A stretch of 64,000 bases of DNA, taken from NCBI GenBank assembly GCA_038502055.1, contig JAXRKN010000021.1, forward strand, positions 393,501 through 457,500. The letters are read 5' to 3'. The notes under the pieces are model-generated. The model saw nothing but the letters and a program-made list of their open reading frames with translations, had not been told where the DNA came from and ran no database searches. How positions within the stretch are numbered: the first letter of the stretch is position 1; each line of letters opens with the position of its first letter. Below are positions 26,294 to 38,800 of the stretch, in pieces. The DNA comes from Tanytarsus gracilentus (Eukaryota > Arthropoda > Insecta > Diptera > Chironomidae). Made by a program: the position numbers and the translations under genes.

Positions 26294-26526
26294 GCGACAT
26301 TTTCCCACGTTTTGCTGTGTATTTAAAAATATTTGTAATAAAGTTGATATTTTACCGTATGAATCACTTTGTTTGCTTTCAAGTGTCGATTTTTTTGGTA
26401 ATTTTAGAAAAAATTTATCTTATCATGTATATTTGAAGCTTAATTCGTGTCGCATTAAAATGTGAAAAAATTCACACATATTCAGTCAGTTTTTGAACTT
26501 CTAATCGCCAACACCTGAAAAAAATT

Positions 26527-28008
26527 ATGGACATTCTACTTAATCAACAATCGATGCCGGTTCCTGAACATCTCGATTTAAAACTCTTCGAGAGAGCAAT
26601 TAAAAGCTTTGAAAGGGATCCAAATGCTAAAGTTTTGGACTTTCAAGTGACTGCCGGTTCTGCACCTGGCGACAACTTTGGTAGTCAAATATTTCGAGTT
26701 AAAATTAAATTCACATCCAAGTACAAAAAAGAAGCAGAGATTTTGACAATTGTTAAAACAATCGAAAAAACATTCAACGTTGCTGGTGTCAGTGATTTCG
26801 ATAATCAGAAGAAAGCTTTCGTGATTGAGGCGGAGATGTATGGAAAAATTCTGCCCGAGATTAAGGATTTAATGAAGGAGAGCTTTTGGCCGGGGTGAGA
26901 GATTTTTTTAAAAATTTAAAGATTTTTGAAAAATATTTTAAATTTTTTAAAATCAAGCTTTAATTTTTTTGGAAAAAGCTTTAAAATTTTTTACAAAATT
27001 TATAAATATTTTTTTTCAATTTCGTTTTGAAAAAGATATAAAAGCTTTTTAAATTTTATCCATATTTTATTTTTTAGTTTCATCTTTCAAGAGCTTTCGC
27101 CATTTCCAATTATAATTCTTGAGGATGTTTTTCCACTTGGTTTTGATAAAATCATCAGTCAACCACCAGAAGATTTTGAAGTCTCTAAGATGATAATCCA
27201 AAAACTCGCTAAATTTCACGCTGCGAGCTTTTATCTCCAAAATGAACACAAATATGATTTTTCTCATCTGAATGAAACTTATCACTCGGTTGATGTCATT
27301 TCAGAGATGTTGGTTGGGAAAACTATGAAAGGATTGGTTGAGTTTTTAAGAGACAAAGAAGAGTTTGAGGATTTTATTCCAGCTCTCGAACATTTCAGAG
27401 ACAATCATCAGAAAATGACTTTGGAGTCTTACAAAGTTAAAAAAGGAGCTTTTGCGTTCAACGTTTTAAATCATGCTGATTTTCACACCAAAAATGTACT
27501 TTGGAAATTTGACAAGGATGAAAAAATTGAAAATGTTTGTTTGGTGAGTTTTAAATTAATATTCAATTTTTTAATTTTATAAAATTATTTAATTTTTATT
27601 TAAATCTCATTTTTCTAGTTCGACTTTCAAATTTGCTACTTTGGCACACCAGCAATTGATTTAGCTCACGCTCTCTACTTTTTTCTATCTAACAAAAATC
27701 GACAAACTCGCCGTGATGAATTTATTGCAGTTTATCATTCACAATTTGTTGAGTCATTAAAATCTTTCGGTTATCTTAAATCAATTCCATCGCTGCTCGA
27801 TCTTCAAATTGAACTTCTTAAAAATGGAAATCTTCAAGCCATGATCGGACTCGCTTACACGATTGGAGTTTATTTCGATATGAAGAGTGTCACGATGGAA
27901 GACTTGCAGGACATTGTTGGCTTGACATGGAAAATTTTCTCGGCTGAAGGTTATCAAGAAATTTTAAGAAAAGATTTACCGAAATTTGTCTTTGCTGGAA
28001 TGTTGTGA
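26527..28008 (+). CDS. EcKinase-like (CHK/DUF227) small-molecule kinase
   Basis: Exons 26527-26894, 27078-27543 and 27619-28008 give 407 residues, normal for the family. Features are a glycine-poor N-lobe loop (SAPGDNFGSQIFRVKI), the hinge PIIILEDVFPLGF, the Brenner-type catalytic motif HADFHTKNVLW (H255, D257, N262) and the metal-binding FDFQ at 279-282, followed by AIDLAHALYFF. EcKinase-like proteins are an insect-expanded group. Some phosphorylate ecdysteroids, and others are proposed to phosphorylate xenobiotics. The catalytic residues all look intact. Substrate cannot be read from sequence. The three-exon structure with introns at HADFH+20 and FWPG is clean. Confidence 0.9.
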
Positions 28009-28160
28009 ATAAATAAATTAAATTCCACTTTAGATTTTTTTAAATCTTCTAACACTGCACTTTACATGAATAAGTTGCCTTTCGGAAAAATTAATAAAAG
28101 AATGAAAGGCAATGTGAAATAAACTGTTGATTAATTTTAAAAAAAAAATTTAAAAAAAAT

Positions 28161-29513
28161 TTATTTCACAATTTGAATTGATTTAATTTTAATTTTACAA
28201 GTATCTAAAAACTTTTCACAATTTTCACTCATTTTAGTTCTAGAAATTCTCAAAACATTCAATTTTACATCAGCCTGCGATAAAAATTCCATCAACCACT
28301 CAATGTGACTGCAATTTTCAATAAAAAGTTCTTCGATTTTATTTTCAGAATAATTAAAAGGTTTTTCCTCAGCAAATCCGACATCCGACAGCGTCAAGCT
28401 TTTTACATTCGCGATGAAAATTTGTGGTATGCAACAATTTGAAATTTTAAGCTTTTCCAACTTTTTAAGTTCTTTCACTTGAATTAAATCTCTTTTAAAT
28501 TGAATCCAAGTCATCGCAAGATTTTTAACGTTTGGAAATTTTTCGGCCCATTTTCCACTAACATTGTAGCCGATTGTGAGGTCCGTGACTTGATGAAGTT
28601 TTGGAGTAAAATCCTCAAATTTTATGTCGAAAACTTTTAATTTTTTTAGATTGTTGAAATTGAGGAAAAAACTGAAAATTTCCTGGTTCATGTCGTTGAG
28701 TTCAAGGTGAGATAAAGTTTGTTGGTGATTCCATAAAAAACCTAAGAGGTTTTGCCTCGTTTTTGAATTTTCAACTCCAATCGTGTAGCTGTCGATTTTC
28801 AACTTTTTAAGTCTAAAATAATTTAAAATAAATTAAATTAAAATTTCATTAAATTTTAAACTTTCTCACCCAAATTTCACATCACTAATTTCTTTCTCAT
28901 CAAACAAACTTGATCGACTGTCGGCATCGTGAAGTGCAAAAGTTTTCAGTCCATTTTGAACCCTCAAAAATTTCCTCAATTCTTCGCAGCTCGCCGTAAA
29001 TCCGAGGACAATTAATTCTCGAACTTTGCACTCCATAAAAAAGTTGAAAATTTTAGTTCTTTGGTCGGTAAAATTTCGATATTGAAAGGATTCGAGATGT
29101 AGCTTCGGAAGTGGTTGCTTAAAGTCCTCGTCAGTGTATGAAATTCGATTGTCCTTTAGAATTATTCTTTTTAAATTTTTACACATGATTAAAATTTTCT
29201 TTAAAACTTTCGCGTCCATTTGCACGCAAACTATGCAAATTTCCCTCAAATTATCTTGAATTTTCACAAAAACAGGAAGGAAATATTTCGCTGGCGATCC
29301 TTCGAGATAAACTTTTGAGTAATTTCTCGATCCAGTCCATGTTAAATTTTTATGTTCACTCACAAAGTGAATTTCAATTCTATTCGATAGGTTTGAAGTT
29401 GTGCTGATGAGTTCATTGAAGTATTTCGATGTTAAAGTTAAATTGAGAAGATCTTTTGGTGAAAGAAAATCAAAAACTTCACGTTGAATCTCTTCCGGAA
29501 GTAAATCGAGCAT
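28161..29513 (-). CDS. F-box protein with LRR-like repeats
   Basis: Exons 28870-29513 and 28161-28812 give 431 residues. The F-box is at the very start (LLPEEIQREVFDFLSPKDLL, then LTSKYFNELI). It would bind Skp1 in an SCF ubiquitin ligase. The rest has irregular leucine-rich units, for example NLREICIVCVQMDAKVLKKI, KVRELIVLGF, LEKLKISNC and VKSLTLSDVGF, presumably the substrate-binding horseshoe. No ortholog name can be given. Divergent F-box/LRR proteins of this kind are numerous in nematoceran flies. It converges on the EcKinase-like gene, leaving 152 bp between stop codons. Confidence 0.85.
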
Positions 29514-30200
29514 GATATAAAAGATTTTCGATTAATTTTAATGTTTGTAAAAAGTTTAGATATGAACTTAATTAAAATTTACTCAATAAATAATTTAAAA
29601 TCTCGAAAAATATTTAAAAGTCTCTGCAATGTTTACAAATTTTATGTTTTATATTTATATACTTTTGAATGTGTTAGTTGAATTTTTTTATATACACTGA
29701 GAATTTTCAGATATTTTTTTACTCACAACCCCGCTGAAAACTTTTTTCACATTTTTTCAGTTGGTTAAAAATAATTTTTGATTTAATTTTTAACGAAGTT
29801 TAAATATTTTCTAGTTTTTAATATTTATAATTTTAAATAAAGATTTAAAATTGATTTTTGCAAAAATTAAAAAAAAATATTAAATTTTTATTCTGATATT
29901 AAACCACAAAAATGTTAAAAAAAAGAGACAAAATTTTACCAAATAAAAAATTGCATGCAGTTTTTTCCTATGGTTGATTTTAATTTTTTTTGTAATTTTT
30001 TACCCAATAAAAATTTTGCCCATTTTTAACCGACTCTCACAAATTTCACTCAATCAATGATTAATTTTTCTCTTTTCTTATCATTAATGTCAATAAATTT
30101 TTTTAATTGATTAATTACTGTCTGATTGAGTATTAAACTCGTCTATCGATTGCCGACGTCAAAATGCAGCCAGTTCATGTTGTAAATTTGTAGAAGAAAG
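29514..30200. other. Intergenic region between divergent F-box and phosphatase genes
   Basis: Very AT-rich. Nothing specific is seen apart from a less AT-rich stretch just before the phosphatase start (about 30130-30180). Confidence 0.6.
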
Positions 30201-32094
30201 ATGAAAATATTTTTTCTATTCATTTTAATTAATTTTGTTGTTGCTTCAACTCATTGGACTTATGATGATCCACGATGGGAGTCAGAAATTCCAAATTGGT
30301 GGGATGAAGAAAATTTCAAGCCACCCAAAGGACCCCAGGAAGAAAATTCTAAAACTTTCTGGATTGAAAAAGCTCAAAATTTACTCAATCAAAAAGTCAA
30401 CACAAAATTGAATGTCAACAAAGCGAAAAATATTGTGATCATGATTGGCGACGGAATGGGACTCGCATCACAAATGGCCGCTCGAAGTTACATTCGAGAT
30501 CCAAGTGAAGAACTTTCTTTTGAAAAATTTCCCTTTTCCGGTTTATCAAAAGTTTATTGCGTGAATTATCAAGTTCCGGATTCGGCGAGCACAGCGACCG
30601 CAATTTTAAGTGGTATTAAAAATAATTTTATGGTTTTATCGCTGACAGCTGACGTAAATTTGAGAAATTGTTCGGCATCAAAAAATGAAAGCAGTCAAAT
30701 TGATTCAATTTTTAAATATGCTCAAGATGTCGGAAAGTCAACAGGAATTGTGACGACGACGAGATTGACGCATGCGACACCAGCAGCTACTTATGCTGTT
30801 TCAGCATCGAGAGCTTGGGAAGGAAATGAAGGTGTGCCAGAAGGTGAAATTTGATATTTTAAAAATCTCAGATTGAAGTTTTTGAGTCGATTTAATTTTT
30901 AGTGTCGATCGACTTCAACCTGTGTTTTAATTTAATTTAATTCCATAAAATTTCTCTCAAGGCTGTTCCGACATCGCTCACCAAATGATTCACGGTAAAA
31001 TTGGTGAAAATCTCGATATCATGCTTGGCGGTGGCTCTCGATATTTTCGTCCAACTTCTGACGGTGGTCGTCGAACCGACAATCGAAACTTGATCGTTGA
31101 ATTTCTCATGAAAACTCGACAAAGAGGAAAAATTCCAGCACTTGCTTACAATCGAAATCAACTAAATTTAATTAATTCAACTTCAGCTGACAAAATTCTC
31201 GGAATTTTTGCAAGCAGTCATTTGGATTATAAACTTTTAGCTAACAATGAACTTCAACCGACCTTAACTGAAATGACATCAAAAGCTTTAGAAGTTCTTA
31301 AAAAGAACAAAAATGGATTTATTTTGCTCGTTGAAGGCGGAAGAATTGACACGAGTCATCATGAAAACAGAGCGAGATTAGCATTAGAGGAAGTTGTTGA
31401 GTTTCATAAAGCAGTTGAGTTTGTGAAGAAAAATTCAAATGAAGAAGAAACTTTGATTGTTGTCACAGCTGATCATAGCCATCCATTTAATGTCGGCGGA
31501 TATTTGGTGAGTTTGAGCGATAATCAGAGAATTTCTTTAAAGTTTATTAAATTCAAATTAGTAAAATTAGTCAATTGACCTAATAGTTGATAATAAATAG
31601 ATAATTTTTTTTTGGTTGATCGACTAAAAAGCTTCAACCTCTGTTTATTTTAAAACATAAAGAATTAATTTAAATTTAAAATTTTCAAGCCTCGCTCCCG
31701 AAACGTGCTTGGAGTCTCGGATTTTTCTATTGCAGATCAAAAGTGGATTTTTGGAGCATCTTACGCACAAGGTCAAGGATATTTTGACCACAATGAACCT
31801 AAAAGTGGAAGGAAAAATCCTCGAGGTATAAATTACATGGATCCAAATTTTAGACAGCCAGCGGCCGTTCCAATGGATGAAGGAACTCATTCGGGTGAGG
31901 ATGTTGGTGTTTATGCTAGCGGACCTTATTCACATGTAAGTTGAAATAGTAAAAATATTAAAATAATTTTTAACTCTAATTTCTTCCAGCTTTTTACGGG
32001 AGTTTATGAACAAAATTACATCGCTCATGCCATGATGTATGCATCATGCCTTGGCTCTAAAAACTATCTCGTAAATCCAAACTGTGAAGCTTAA
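30201..32094 (+). CDS. Secreted or membrane-bound alkaline phosphatase
   Basis: Exons 30201-30843, 30962-31506, 31690-31935 and 31990-32094 give 512 residues. A signal peptide (MKIFFLFILINFVVA) is followed by all main family motifs: metal ligand D84 in MIGDGMG, the nucleophile S128 in VPDSASTATA, THATPA, EGGRIDTSHHENRA, TADHSHPF and GTHSGEDV. The usual DSAGTATA is DSASTATA here, a tolerated neighbour change. The enzyme hydrolyses phosphomonoesters with two Zn and one Mg. Insect members often sit on gut or Malpighian membranes by a GPI anchor. Here the C-terminus (NYLVNPNCEA) lacks the hydrophobic GPI signal, suggesting a soluble secreted form or an unrecognised extra exon. Confidence 0.94.
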
Positions 32095-32336
32095 TTTTTA
32101 AAAAGTAAACAATTTTTTTTATCCTCAATGAATTTTCAATAAACCCGTCACTTATAGTAAATGATGCCATTGACCCACATCACTTTAGTTCCACATTCCA
32201 TCAGCTGATTATTTAATTTCACTTCAATGTATTTTTTAAACCACAAACACATTTCCAATAAACCTTTATCGACTTTTTTTTGTTTATCGCTCGTGCGATA
32301 ATGAAAATATAAAAAAAATACTTTTCCACTTTAGAA

Positions 32337-33710
32337 ATGATTTTTTCGCTGCTATTTGTGGACATAATTTTTCATTTATTTCTCACTTTTACACTGATAG
32401 CAATTATTGGCTTATTAATCGCTCCGAATTTAATTCAGTCGCATTTGAGTGTCAAGATGGAAAACAATCCGGTGAGAAATCTTCAACTCGATCATAGTTT
32501 GAGAGTGATTCAGCCGCAGCAAGTTGAACCGGTAGTTTATCGAAGTAATCAAAGTATAATTTCGGGTTATGGCAGCACACAGCTGTCAACGATAGACAGT
32601 GTAGCGAATTCACAATCGACTTTGTCGTCGTTTCTCCCTAGATCTGGCATTAGCTCGTTAAATGACATTCCGAGTTGCCATATCCATCAAGTCTATGAGA
32701 TAAATGACGGTATGTGAAAATTTTAAAAATTTGTTCTAGGGGTTCACAATTTTTTCAAAAACCGGGTTGGCAGAAATTTTAATTTTTTTTTAATTTTATG
32801 AATTTTTTAAAGAACAAGAGAAATTCTAGCAATTTTAAGAAAAAGGTTAAAATGTTATATTTTAGGGGTTCATAAGTAAAATGCAAAATAATATTAAAAA
32901 AATATAAATTTTACGATAATTTTTTAGTAAACCCCTAAAAAATTTTTAGGCAAATTTTTAACAAAAAATTCATAATTTATCAATTAAACCCTAACAAAAA
33001 TTAATTTCACCTATTTGTGTCATCCCATGTCACACCCTCTAGTGTTTGTAAACCAACTAAAACTGATAAGATTAAATTTTTCACTCTTCAGCGACATCGC
33101 AAGGATCCGAAAATCGTTTCACAGTAAAAACACACGACAATGACGCAGTTTTCCTCGCTTCGGAAGGTTCGACGCCGCGAGATCGAATGATATGGGGAAG
33201 TTCTAGGTCATTTATGATGCATTTGATGGACAAACAACATCAAGAAGCGCTAACGATGCGGAGAGATTTTGGATGTCGAATGTTTTGTTTGCCAATTCGA
33301 ATGCAGTCACTTGAAGTTTGGATCAATCCCGGAATTTTACTTGGCGTAATTCAAGAGAAATTTTCTCTTAAAGATCGACTCATTGTGATAGAAAGTGAAC
33401 GAGGTCAGGAGATGTTTAAAGTTAGAATTTCACTTGGTCATTCGATTTGCATGCCGAAGGAGTTTCACTTTAGGGTGATAAAAAAATAAATTCGTTAAAT
33501 TTTAAACTTTTAAATTTATTTTAGATCATGACTTCGGACGAGACGCAACAAAGTGGAACAATAACTCGACAGTGGAATTCAGATTTAAGCAGTTACACGA
33601 TGAACATTTATTTTGCTGATCCTGGCATGGATCCAAAAATTAAATCACTCTTTTTAGGTTTAGCATTTTTACTTGAGTATCTTTACTTTCAATCGAAAAG
33701 TTTCTGTTGA
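32337..33710 (+). CDS. Phospholipid scramblase family protein
   Basis: Exons 32337-32709, 33092-33474 and 33525-33710 give 313 residues. The scramblase 12-strand barrel is recognisable from VYEIND/AVFLASEGSTPRDR through RSFMMHLMD, MQSLEVWINPGILLGVIQEK and HFRVIK to the C-terminal hydrophobic helix (KIKSLFLGLAFLLEYLYF). It is divergent: the usual Cys-rich palmitoylation cluster is reduced to CRMFCL. The N-terminus, unlike the Pro-rich head of classic scramblases, has an added hydrophobic segment (residues 1-33, LLFVDIIFHLFLTFTLIAII), so this may be a two-pass protein. Scramblases move phospholipids between leaflets or act in signalling. Activity here is not certain. Confidence 0.85.
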
Positions 33711-33946
33711 ATATTTTTGTATTTAAATAAAAAAATTCAAAATTCAAAAATGTTAAATAATAAAATATTTAATTTAATAGAATTACAGTAATTCAACTAA
33801 CGTACTTTTGAATTTCAAATATTTTTTCATCAAAATCTTCTTCTTAGCTGAACAACTTCAACAAAAAAAACTTTGAAATCTAAAATAAATTTTTATTTCT
33901 CACTCAAACTTTAAAGTGTCAACAACTTGAAAATAATTAATCAACA

Positions 33947-35065
33947 ATGGAAGTCAAGAAGGAACCTGAATATAACGAAAACATCTCTATCGAAACAATT
34001 TCAAACTCAACCTCGAAAATTATTTTGAAGAAAGTGAAAATTTTAGTTCGTGATGCGAGAAAAGAATTTCCGAATTTGATAAAAGAAGAAGAAGAATTTA
34101 GTGATTTAGTGAAATTTGAATCGAACATTGATGAAAATGAAAGAAAAGTCGTCAAGAAAGATCCAGAAAGAAATTTTTATTTTCTACATGAGGAGGAGCC
34201 AAAAATGCCGAAAGCAAAAGTCAAGAGGGAAGTGACAAAAACTGTAATCGCGCATTTTGGAGGAAAGTCAACTAATTTCAGCAAATTTCAATGTCAAATT
34301 TGTCAAAAATATTTTTTTAGTAAACGAAATTTAACTGAACACACCGAACGTCACTTTCAACCGTCAAGTTATGAATGCAAAAAATGCGAGAAATCTTTTA
34401 AAATGAAAGGAACATTTGAAGTTCACAAATGCGTTGACAAATTGAAGATTGATTGGTTTTGTTGCGACATTTGCTATAGAAAATTTCCATCAAAAAAATC
34501 AATAACAAATCATTTTATACATTTTATTCATTTCCAAGATTTTTCTTGCGATAGATGTGGAAAAAAATTTAACAGTTTAAAAAAGATCAGAGGACATGTT
34601 CGTACTCATGCAATTCATAAAATTGAATGCAAAATTTGTGATAAGAAATTTACATATCAATCTAAACTCAAATCTCACATGAAATTTCATGAAAATCCAG
34701 AACAGTTAAAATGTCAAATTTGTGGAAAACAAACAAAATCAAAAGAGAATCTTAAAAAACATTTAAAAGTTCACGATGAAAATCGAGAAAAACATTTAAA
34801 ATGTGATCGATGCGATTACAAAACTGATCTAAAATCAACTTTTAATACACATTTAAAACGTCATCAAAAAAATGATAAAAAATTGAAAACTTGGCCGAAC
34901 GCTATAAAATGTCAAAAATGTCCAAAAGTACTTCAAACCCTGAATTCTTATGAGAAACATTCAAAGATTTGCAAAATAACAGAAAAATTTCAATGCGATT
35001 ACTGTCACTACAAATTTGCTATCAAATATCAACTTAAATATCACATTTTGAAAAAACATTTTTAA
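33947..35065 (+). CDS. C2H2 zinc-finger protein with nine fingers
   Basis: This single-exon gene encodes 372 residues. The first 100 residues are acidic and Lys-rich without a ZAD. Nine C2H2-type fingers follow from about residue 107, including FQCQICQKYFFSKRNLTEH, FSCDRCGKKFNSLKKIRGH and FQCDYCHYKFAIKYQLKYH. The second and eighth end in a Cys instead of the last His (a C2HC form), and linkers are not the TGEKP type, so not all fingers need bind DNA. Probable nuclear DNA-binding regulator of unknown target. Confidence 0.88.
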   Translation: MEVKKEPEYNENISIETISNSTSKIILKKVKILVRDARKEFPNLIKEEEEFSDLVKFESNIDENERKVVKKDPERNFYFLHEEEPKMPKAKVKREVTKTVIAHFGGKSTNFSKFQCQICQKYFFSKRNLTEHTERHFQPSSYECKKCEKSFKMKGTFEVHKCVDKLKIDWFCCDICYRKFPSKKSITNHFIHFIHFQDFSCDRCGKKFNSLKKIRGHVRTHAIHKIECKICDKKFTYQSKLKSHMKFHENPEQLKCQICGKQTKSKENLKKHLKVHDENREKHLKCDRCDYKTDLKSTFNTHLKRHQKNDKKLKTWPNAIKCQKCPKVLQTLNSYEKHSKICKITEKFQCDYCHYKFAIKYQLKYHILKKHF

Positions 35066-35893
35066 AAATAAAAGTTAAGAATTTTTAAATTTTTATATTT
35101 TTTTACTTTTAAATTGTATTTTTAGGATTTGTTTTCTTCTTTTAATTTTAAAATTTTGGCCTGTAGATTTTCAGAGTTTTCAACGACAATCATGAAAGTT
35201 TTTGCTCGATTTACGAATAAGATTCAACCTTTGGCTGTCCTGCTTGATACCCCATTCAGAGTTCCAAAATTTCCGCAAACTGTACAGACGTTTTATTATT
35301 TGTGGACATTTTTACAGTTATTTTACATTTCACAAAAAAATACTAAAACTGTGAATTTTATTTTAATTTTTTTATCGAATTAAACAAATGCACGAGAAAA
35401 TGAGTCAGATAATGATTTACTTATGACATGAATCAGAGTATGATTATTTCATTTCAGTTTTAGCAGTGACACGAAAAAGACGTGATTAAAATTTTTTAAG
35501 CTGTGATATAATATTTTTTTTAAAAAATGTTGAGAAAAATATAAAATTAACTTTTAGTTAAATTAATTTGTTTAAACCTTCTAAAAACGTAAAGTTCTCA
35601 GTTTTAAAAAAAAAGAATAATATTTTTTTCATGAAAAAGGGACTAAAAAAATTTGTGACTAACAAATGAGTCTTTAAATTTTTTTCTAAAAATTGATAAA
35701 AAAAATTTTATTCTCATTTCAAAATTAAATCTGTCATGAGAAATTTTTTTAAAAAATTGTGAGGGCAAATTAATCAATTTAATTAAGACTCAATAAAAAT
35801 AAAAATTTAAAAATCCAAAATATTAACTGTGAATGTTTTTGTGTCTAACTCAACTAGATCTAGAGTTTTTCTAAATCTCATTAGTATTCAGCA
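35066..35893. other. Intergenic region before the giant NLR-like gene
   Basis: Very AT-rich. Part of 35129-35383 forms a short open frame (84 codons) with no motif. I see no gene. The last 60 bp before 35894 are probably the 5' UTR of the next gene. Confidence 0.6.
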
Positions 35894-38800
35894 ATGGACG
35901 AAGACAAAAACTCAAAACCAAAAGGGTTGATTACCCCTCGAAGACTTTTAAGGCTTACCAAAGAAAATTTAACGAATGAAGTTTTCAATTATAAAATTCT
36001 TCATGTAGAAAATGTTAAAATTGTAAAGAAGGTCAAGTTACAATTAGACAATGTCTTAGTCATTGTTGTCGACAGTCAGGATAGATTTGAAAATTTCTAT
36101 TCTAAGAGGAGCAGGTCCATCGTGTTCGAGGTTCACGATGGTGAAAGTCACTCATTTTATCACAATTCGAATAAAGTTGGAACATCAGAAGAACCTGAAG
36201 AAAATTTGGTGCATAATTTTCTACTCATTTTGGACAAACCAAAAATTTCATTCATTGAGAAAATTCTTCCACAAGAAATTGGCCAAAAAGTCAAAGATTT
36301 GATGATAAATTCAATAAGTTCGGATCAAGTGATTGATCAAATTTTATCGTTTTCTGAACTTTTTGATCTTCAATTAAATGAAAATGATATTCTTGAGCTC
36401 ATCGCAGTTGCAATTTCCAAAAGCAAGAATAAACTTTTGCCGGAACTTTTGAAGCTTTATCGATCATCAAATCAAAATCAATCGACTCAACGTCACTTCT
36501 GCATAGATTTAATTTTAAAAGCCAAATACAAAATTGATCTAAGTGAAAACAATCTTCAAAAGCTTCACGAACTCTTCAGTAAGGTTGACAGGAAAAAATT
36601 TCTAAACTTTTTAGTTTTTAAGAATCATCATAAATTTCTTGAAATTTTTGTCGAGCAACGTCCTGACTTTTGTCCAGATGACTTGAAGAGTAAAATTGAG
36701 TTCGCAATGTCCAAAGAATATTTTGATGTTGTCGATGTGCTTTTGAATGAAAAAGTCACTAAGAATGTCAAAATTGACGAACGTTACAGCATCACCGTTG
36801 CAAGTGTGAAAGAATTTTTTAAAAATATCAAAACAAGAAATGAAAATCGAATGAATAAATTTTTGACCGATTACCCGGAGTTAAAAGTTTGTCACTATTC
36901 AAGCACAACCGCCATTGAGTTTGCTTTAAAACTTGCGGTAGATGAACACCAACTCGAAGTCAAAAATAAGCTTGAAAAAACAGAATCGATCGATTCAAAA
37001 AATCGCTACAACGCATTCGCAATTCTTCGTCAGTTCAGTTTCACATCAGCAGATCCTTCAGATCCAGTGCTCGACAAGAAAATTGGAGATTTATTCAGAA
37101 ATCAAAAAGGAGAGTCAGAGCTCTGGAAAATTCGAGATGCACGCATTCGATATTCACAAACTTTCGATACTAGCTACATTTATCGATTGATGCCGAAGTT
37201 TAAGTATGTTGACGAAAACTCAAAAGAATTGAAAACTGTTCAAAGTGAAGTTGAGAATCAAGTAAAAGAAATGCTTTTCAATCTCAACGAAATAAATTCA
37301 ATAAAGCCAATGCTGAAGATTGCAGCCGACGAAGATTCTTTAGAGATTGTTTTTGACCCAAAGCATGAAAGCGTGTCTAAAATTGACTTGGCTCAAGGTA
37401 AGTTATAGAATTTAAATTCTTTTAAGTTAATTATCATTGAAATAAAATTTGTTTACATTATTTTTTAAAATTGAAAAAACCGTTAATTTTACAATAGTAA
37501 CATCAGTCTTCACTTTAAAAAATATTTTCTAATCTTTTTTTTTTCAAAGATGACGGAACGATGGGTCTCGCATTTGGACAAAAGAAATTGATTTTAATTG
37601 GAACAGATATTCTAAATAAAAGTCACTACGGTCATTTTGCTCATGAGCTCACTCACATTTTAATGTTGATAGTTTACGAAAATTTTTATTTACCGTTTGG
37701 CGCGGAATGCAAAAAAAGACACGAAGAATTTGACCAAATTTTCGATGAAAGTAAAAAAGCTTATGAAAGTAACACAGATTTTGAAGAAATCATGAAATGG
37801 TGTTTTCAAGCTTACAAAAATTATCACATTAAAACTCAAAAGGCTGAATTGATCGTTAGAGTTCCTCACATTTTAGCCGTTTACCGGAACGATCAAAATA
37901 AAGATTTAGAAAAGCTTGAAGCTCTTCGAACACTGTACAAGTCACTCTTTGACTTCTTTGATCTCGAAGTTGTTAAGGATTTAGAATGTTATAATAACTT
38001 TAAGGTCGTTCGCGATTTCACAATGCTGGATAGAATTCGAGATGTTCCAATAAATTTAAATAAAATAAGAGAAAACAAAATTTCGGATATTGAGAAAAGT
38101 GTCATAATAAAGACAAATTCACCTAAACTAACGTTACTTCAGTTCTTCTATGAACTAAATGAAAAAGAGTCAAGCTTAGTTAAACTTCAAAGTCACAATG
38201 TCTTTATTGATCTTCAAGCTGTTGAAAAAGATCAAAAACTCTTTGAAAAGTACACGAACTACATTAAGTCTCAGCCAATTACGCAAATCATCATCAATGC
38301 ATCAAACTACACTCAAAGTTCATCTGACAGTCCAAAAGTGTTTAGGAAAGAAAATATTATCGATAATATCAAATATTTTGTGATTGTTCGAGGTGAAACT
38401 TTTTCACCAAACGACGAAATTTACGCGCAGTTGAATTTTGATGAAAATACATTAAAACACAATTTCAAGCAGTTAACTCGCCAGTCGCAGGATGTCGTCA
38501 AAAGTATCGCCGTGACTTTTCAGTCAAATAATTTGACACTTAACGAAATCGATGTCAAGCCATGCCACGAAATTCTCAACTTTTATTTTGAAATTTCGCG
38601 CAAAGCAAGTAAAAATGAACTAGAAGAAATTGAGAAAGTTAACGCGGAGCTTTTCACTGATGAGAAAAATGTTGAACATCAAATTTTAAAAATTCAATCT
38701 AGATGCAACACTGGAAGTAAAACTATTTTGATTCCAACAGAAAAACTGACAGCAAATCGAGTTCAATTTGATTCAATGATTTTTTTGGGGAGAAAGTTGA

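Noticed and set aside
35129..35383. 84-codon plus-strand ORF after the nine-finger gene
   Set aside because: No motif, and the AT-driven composition and missing promoter or poly(A) context make it unlikely.
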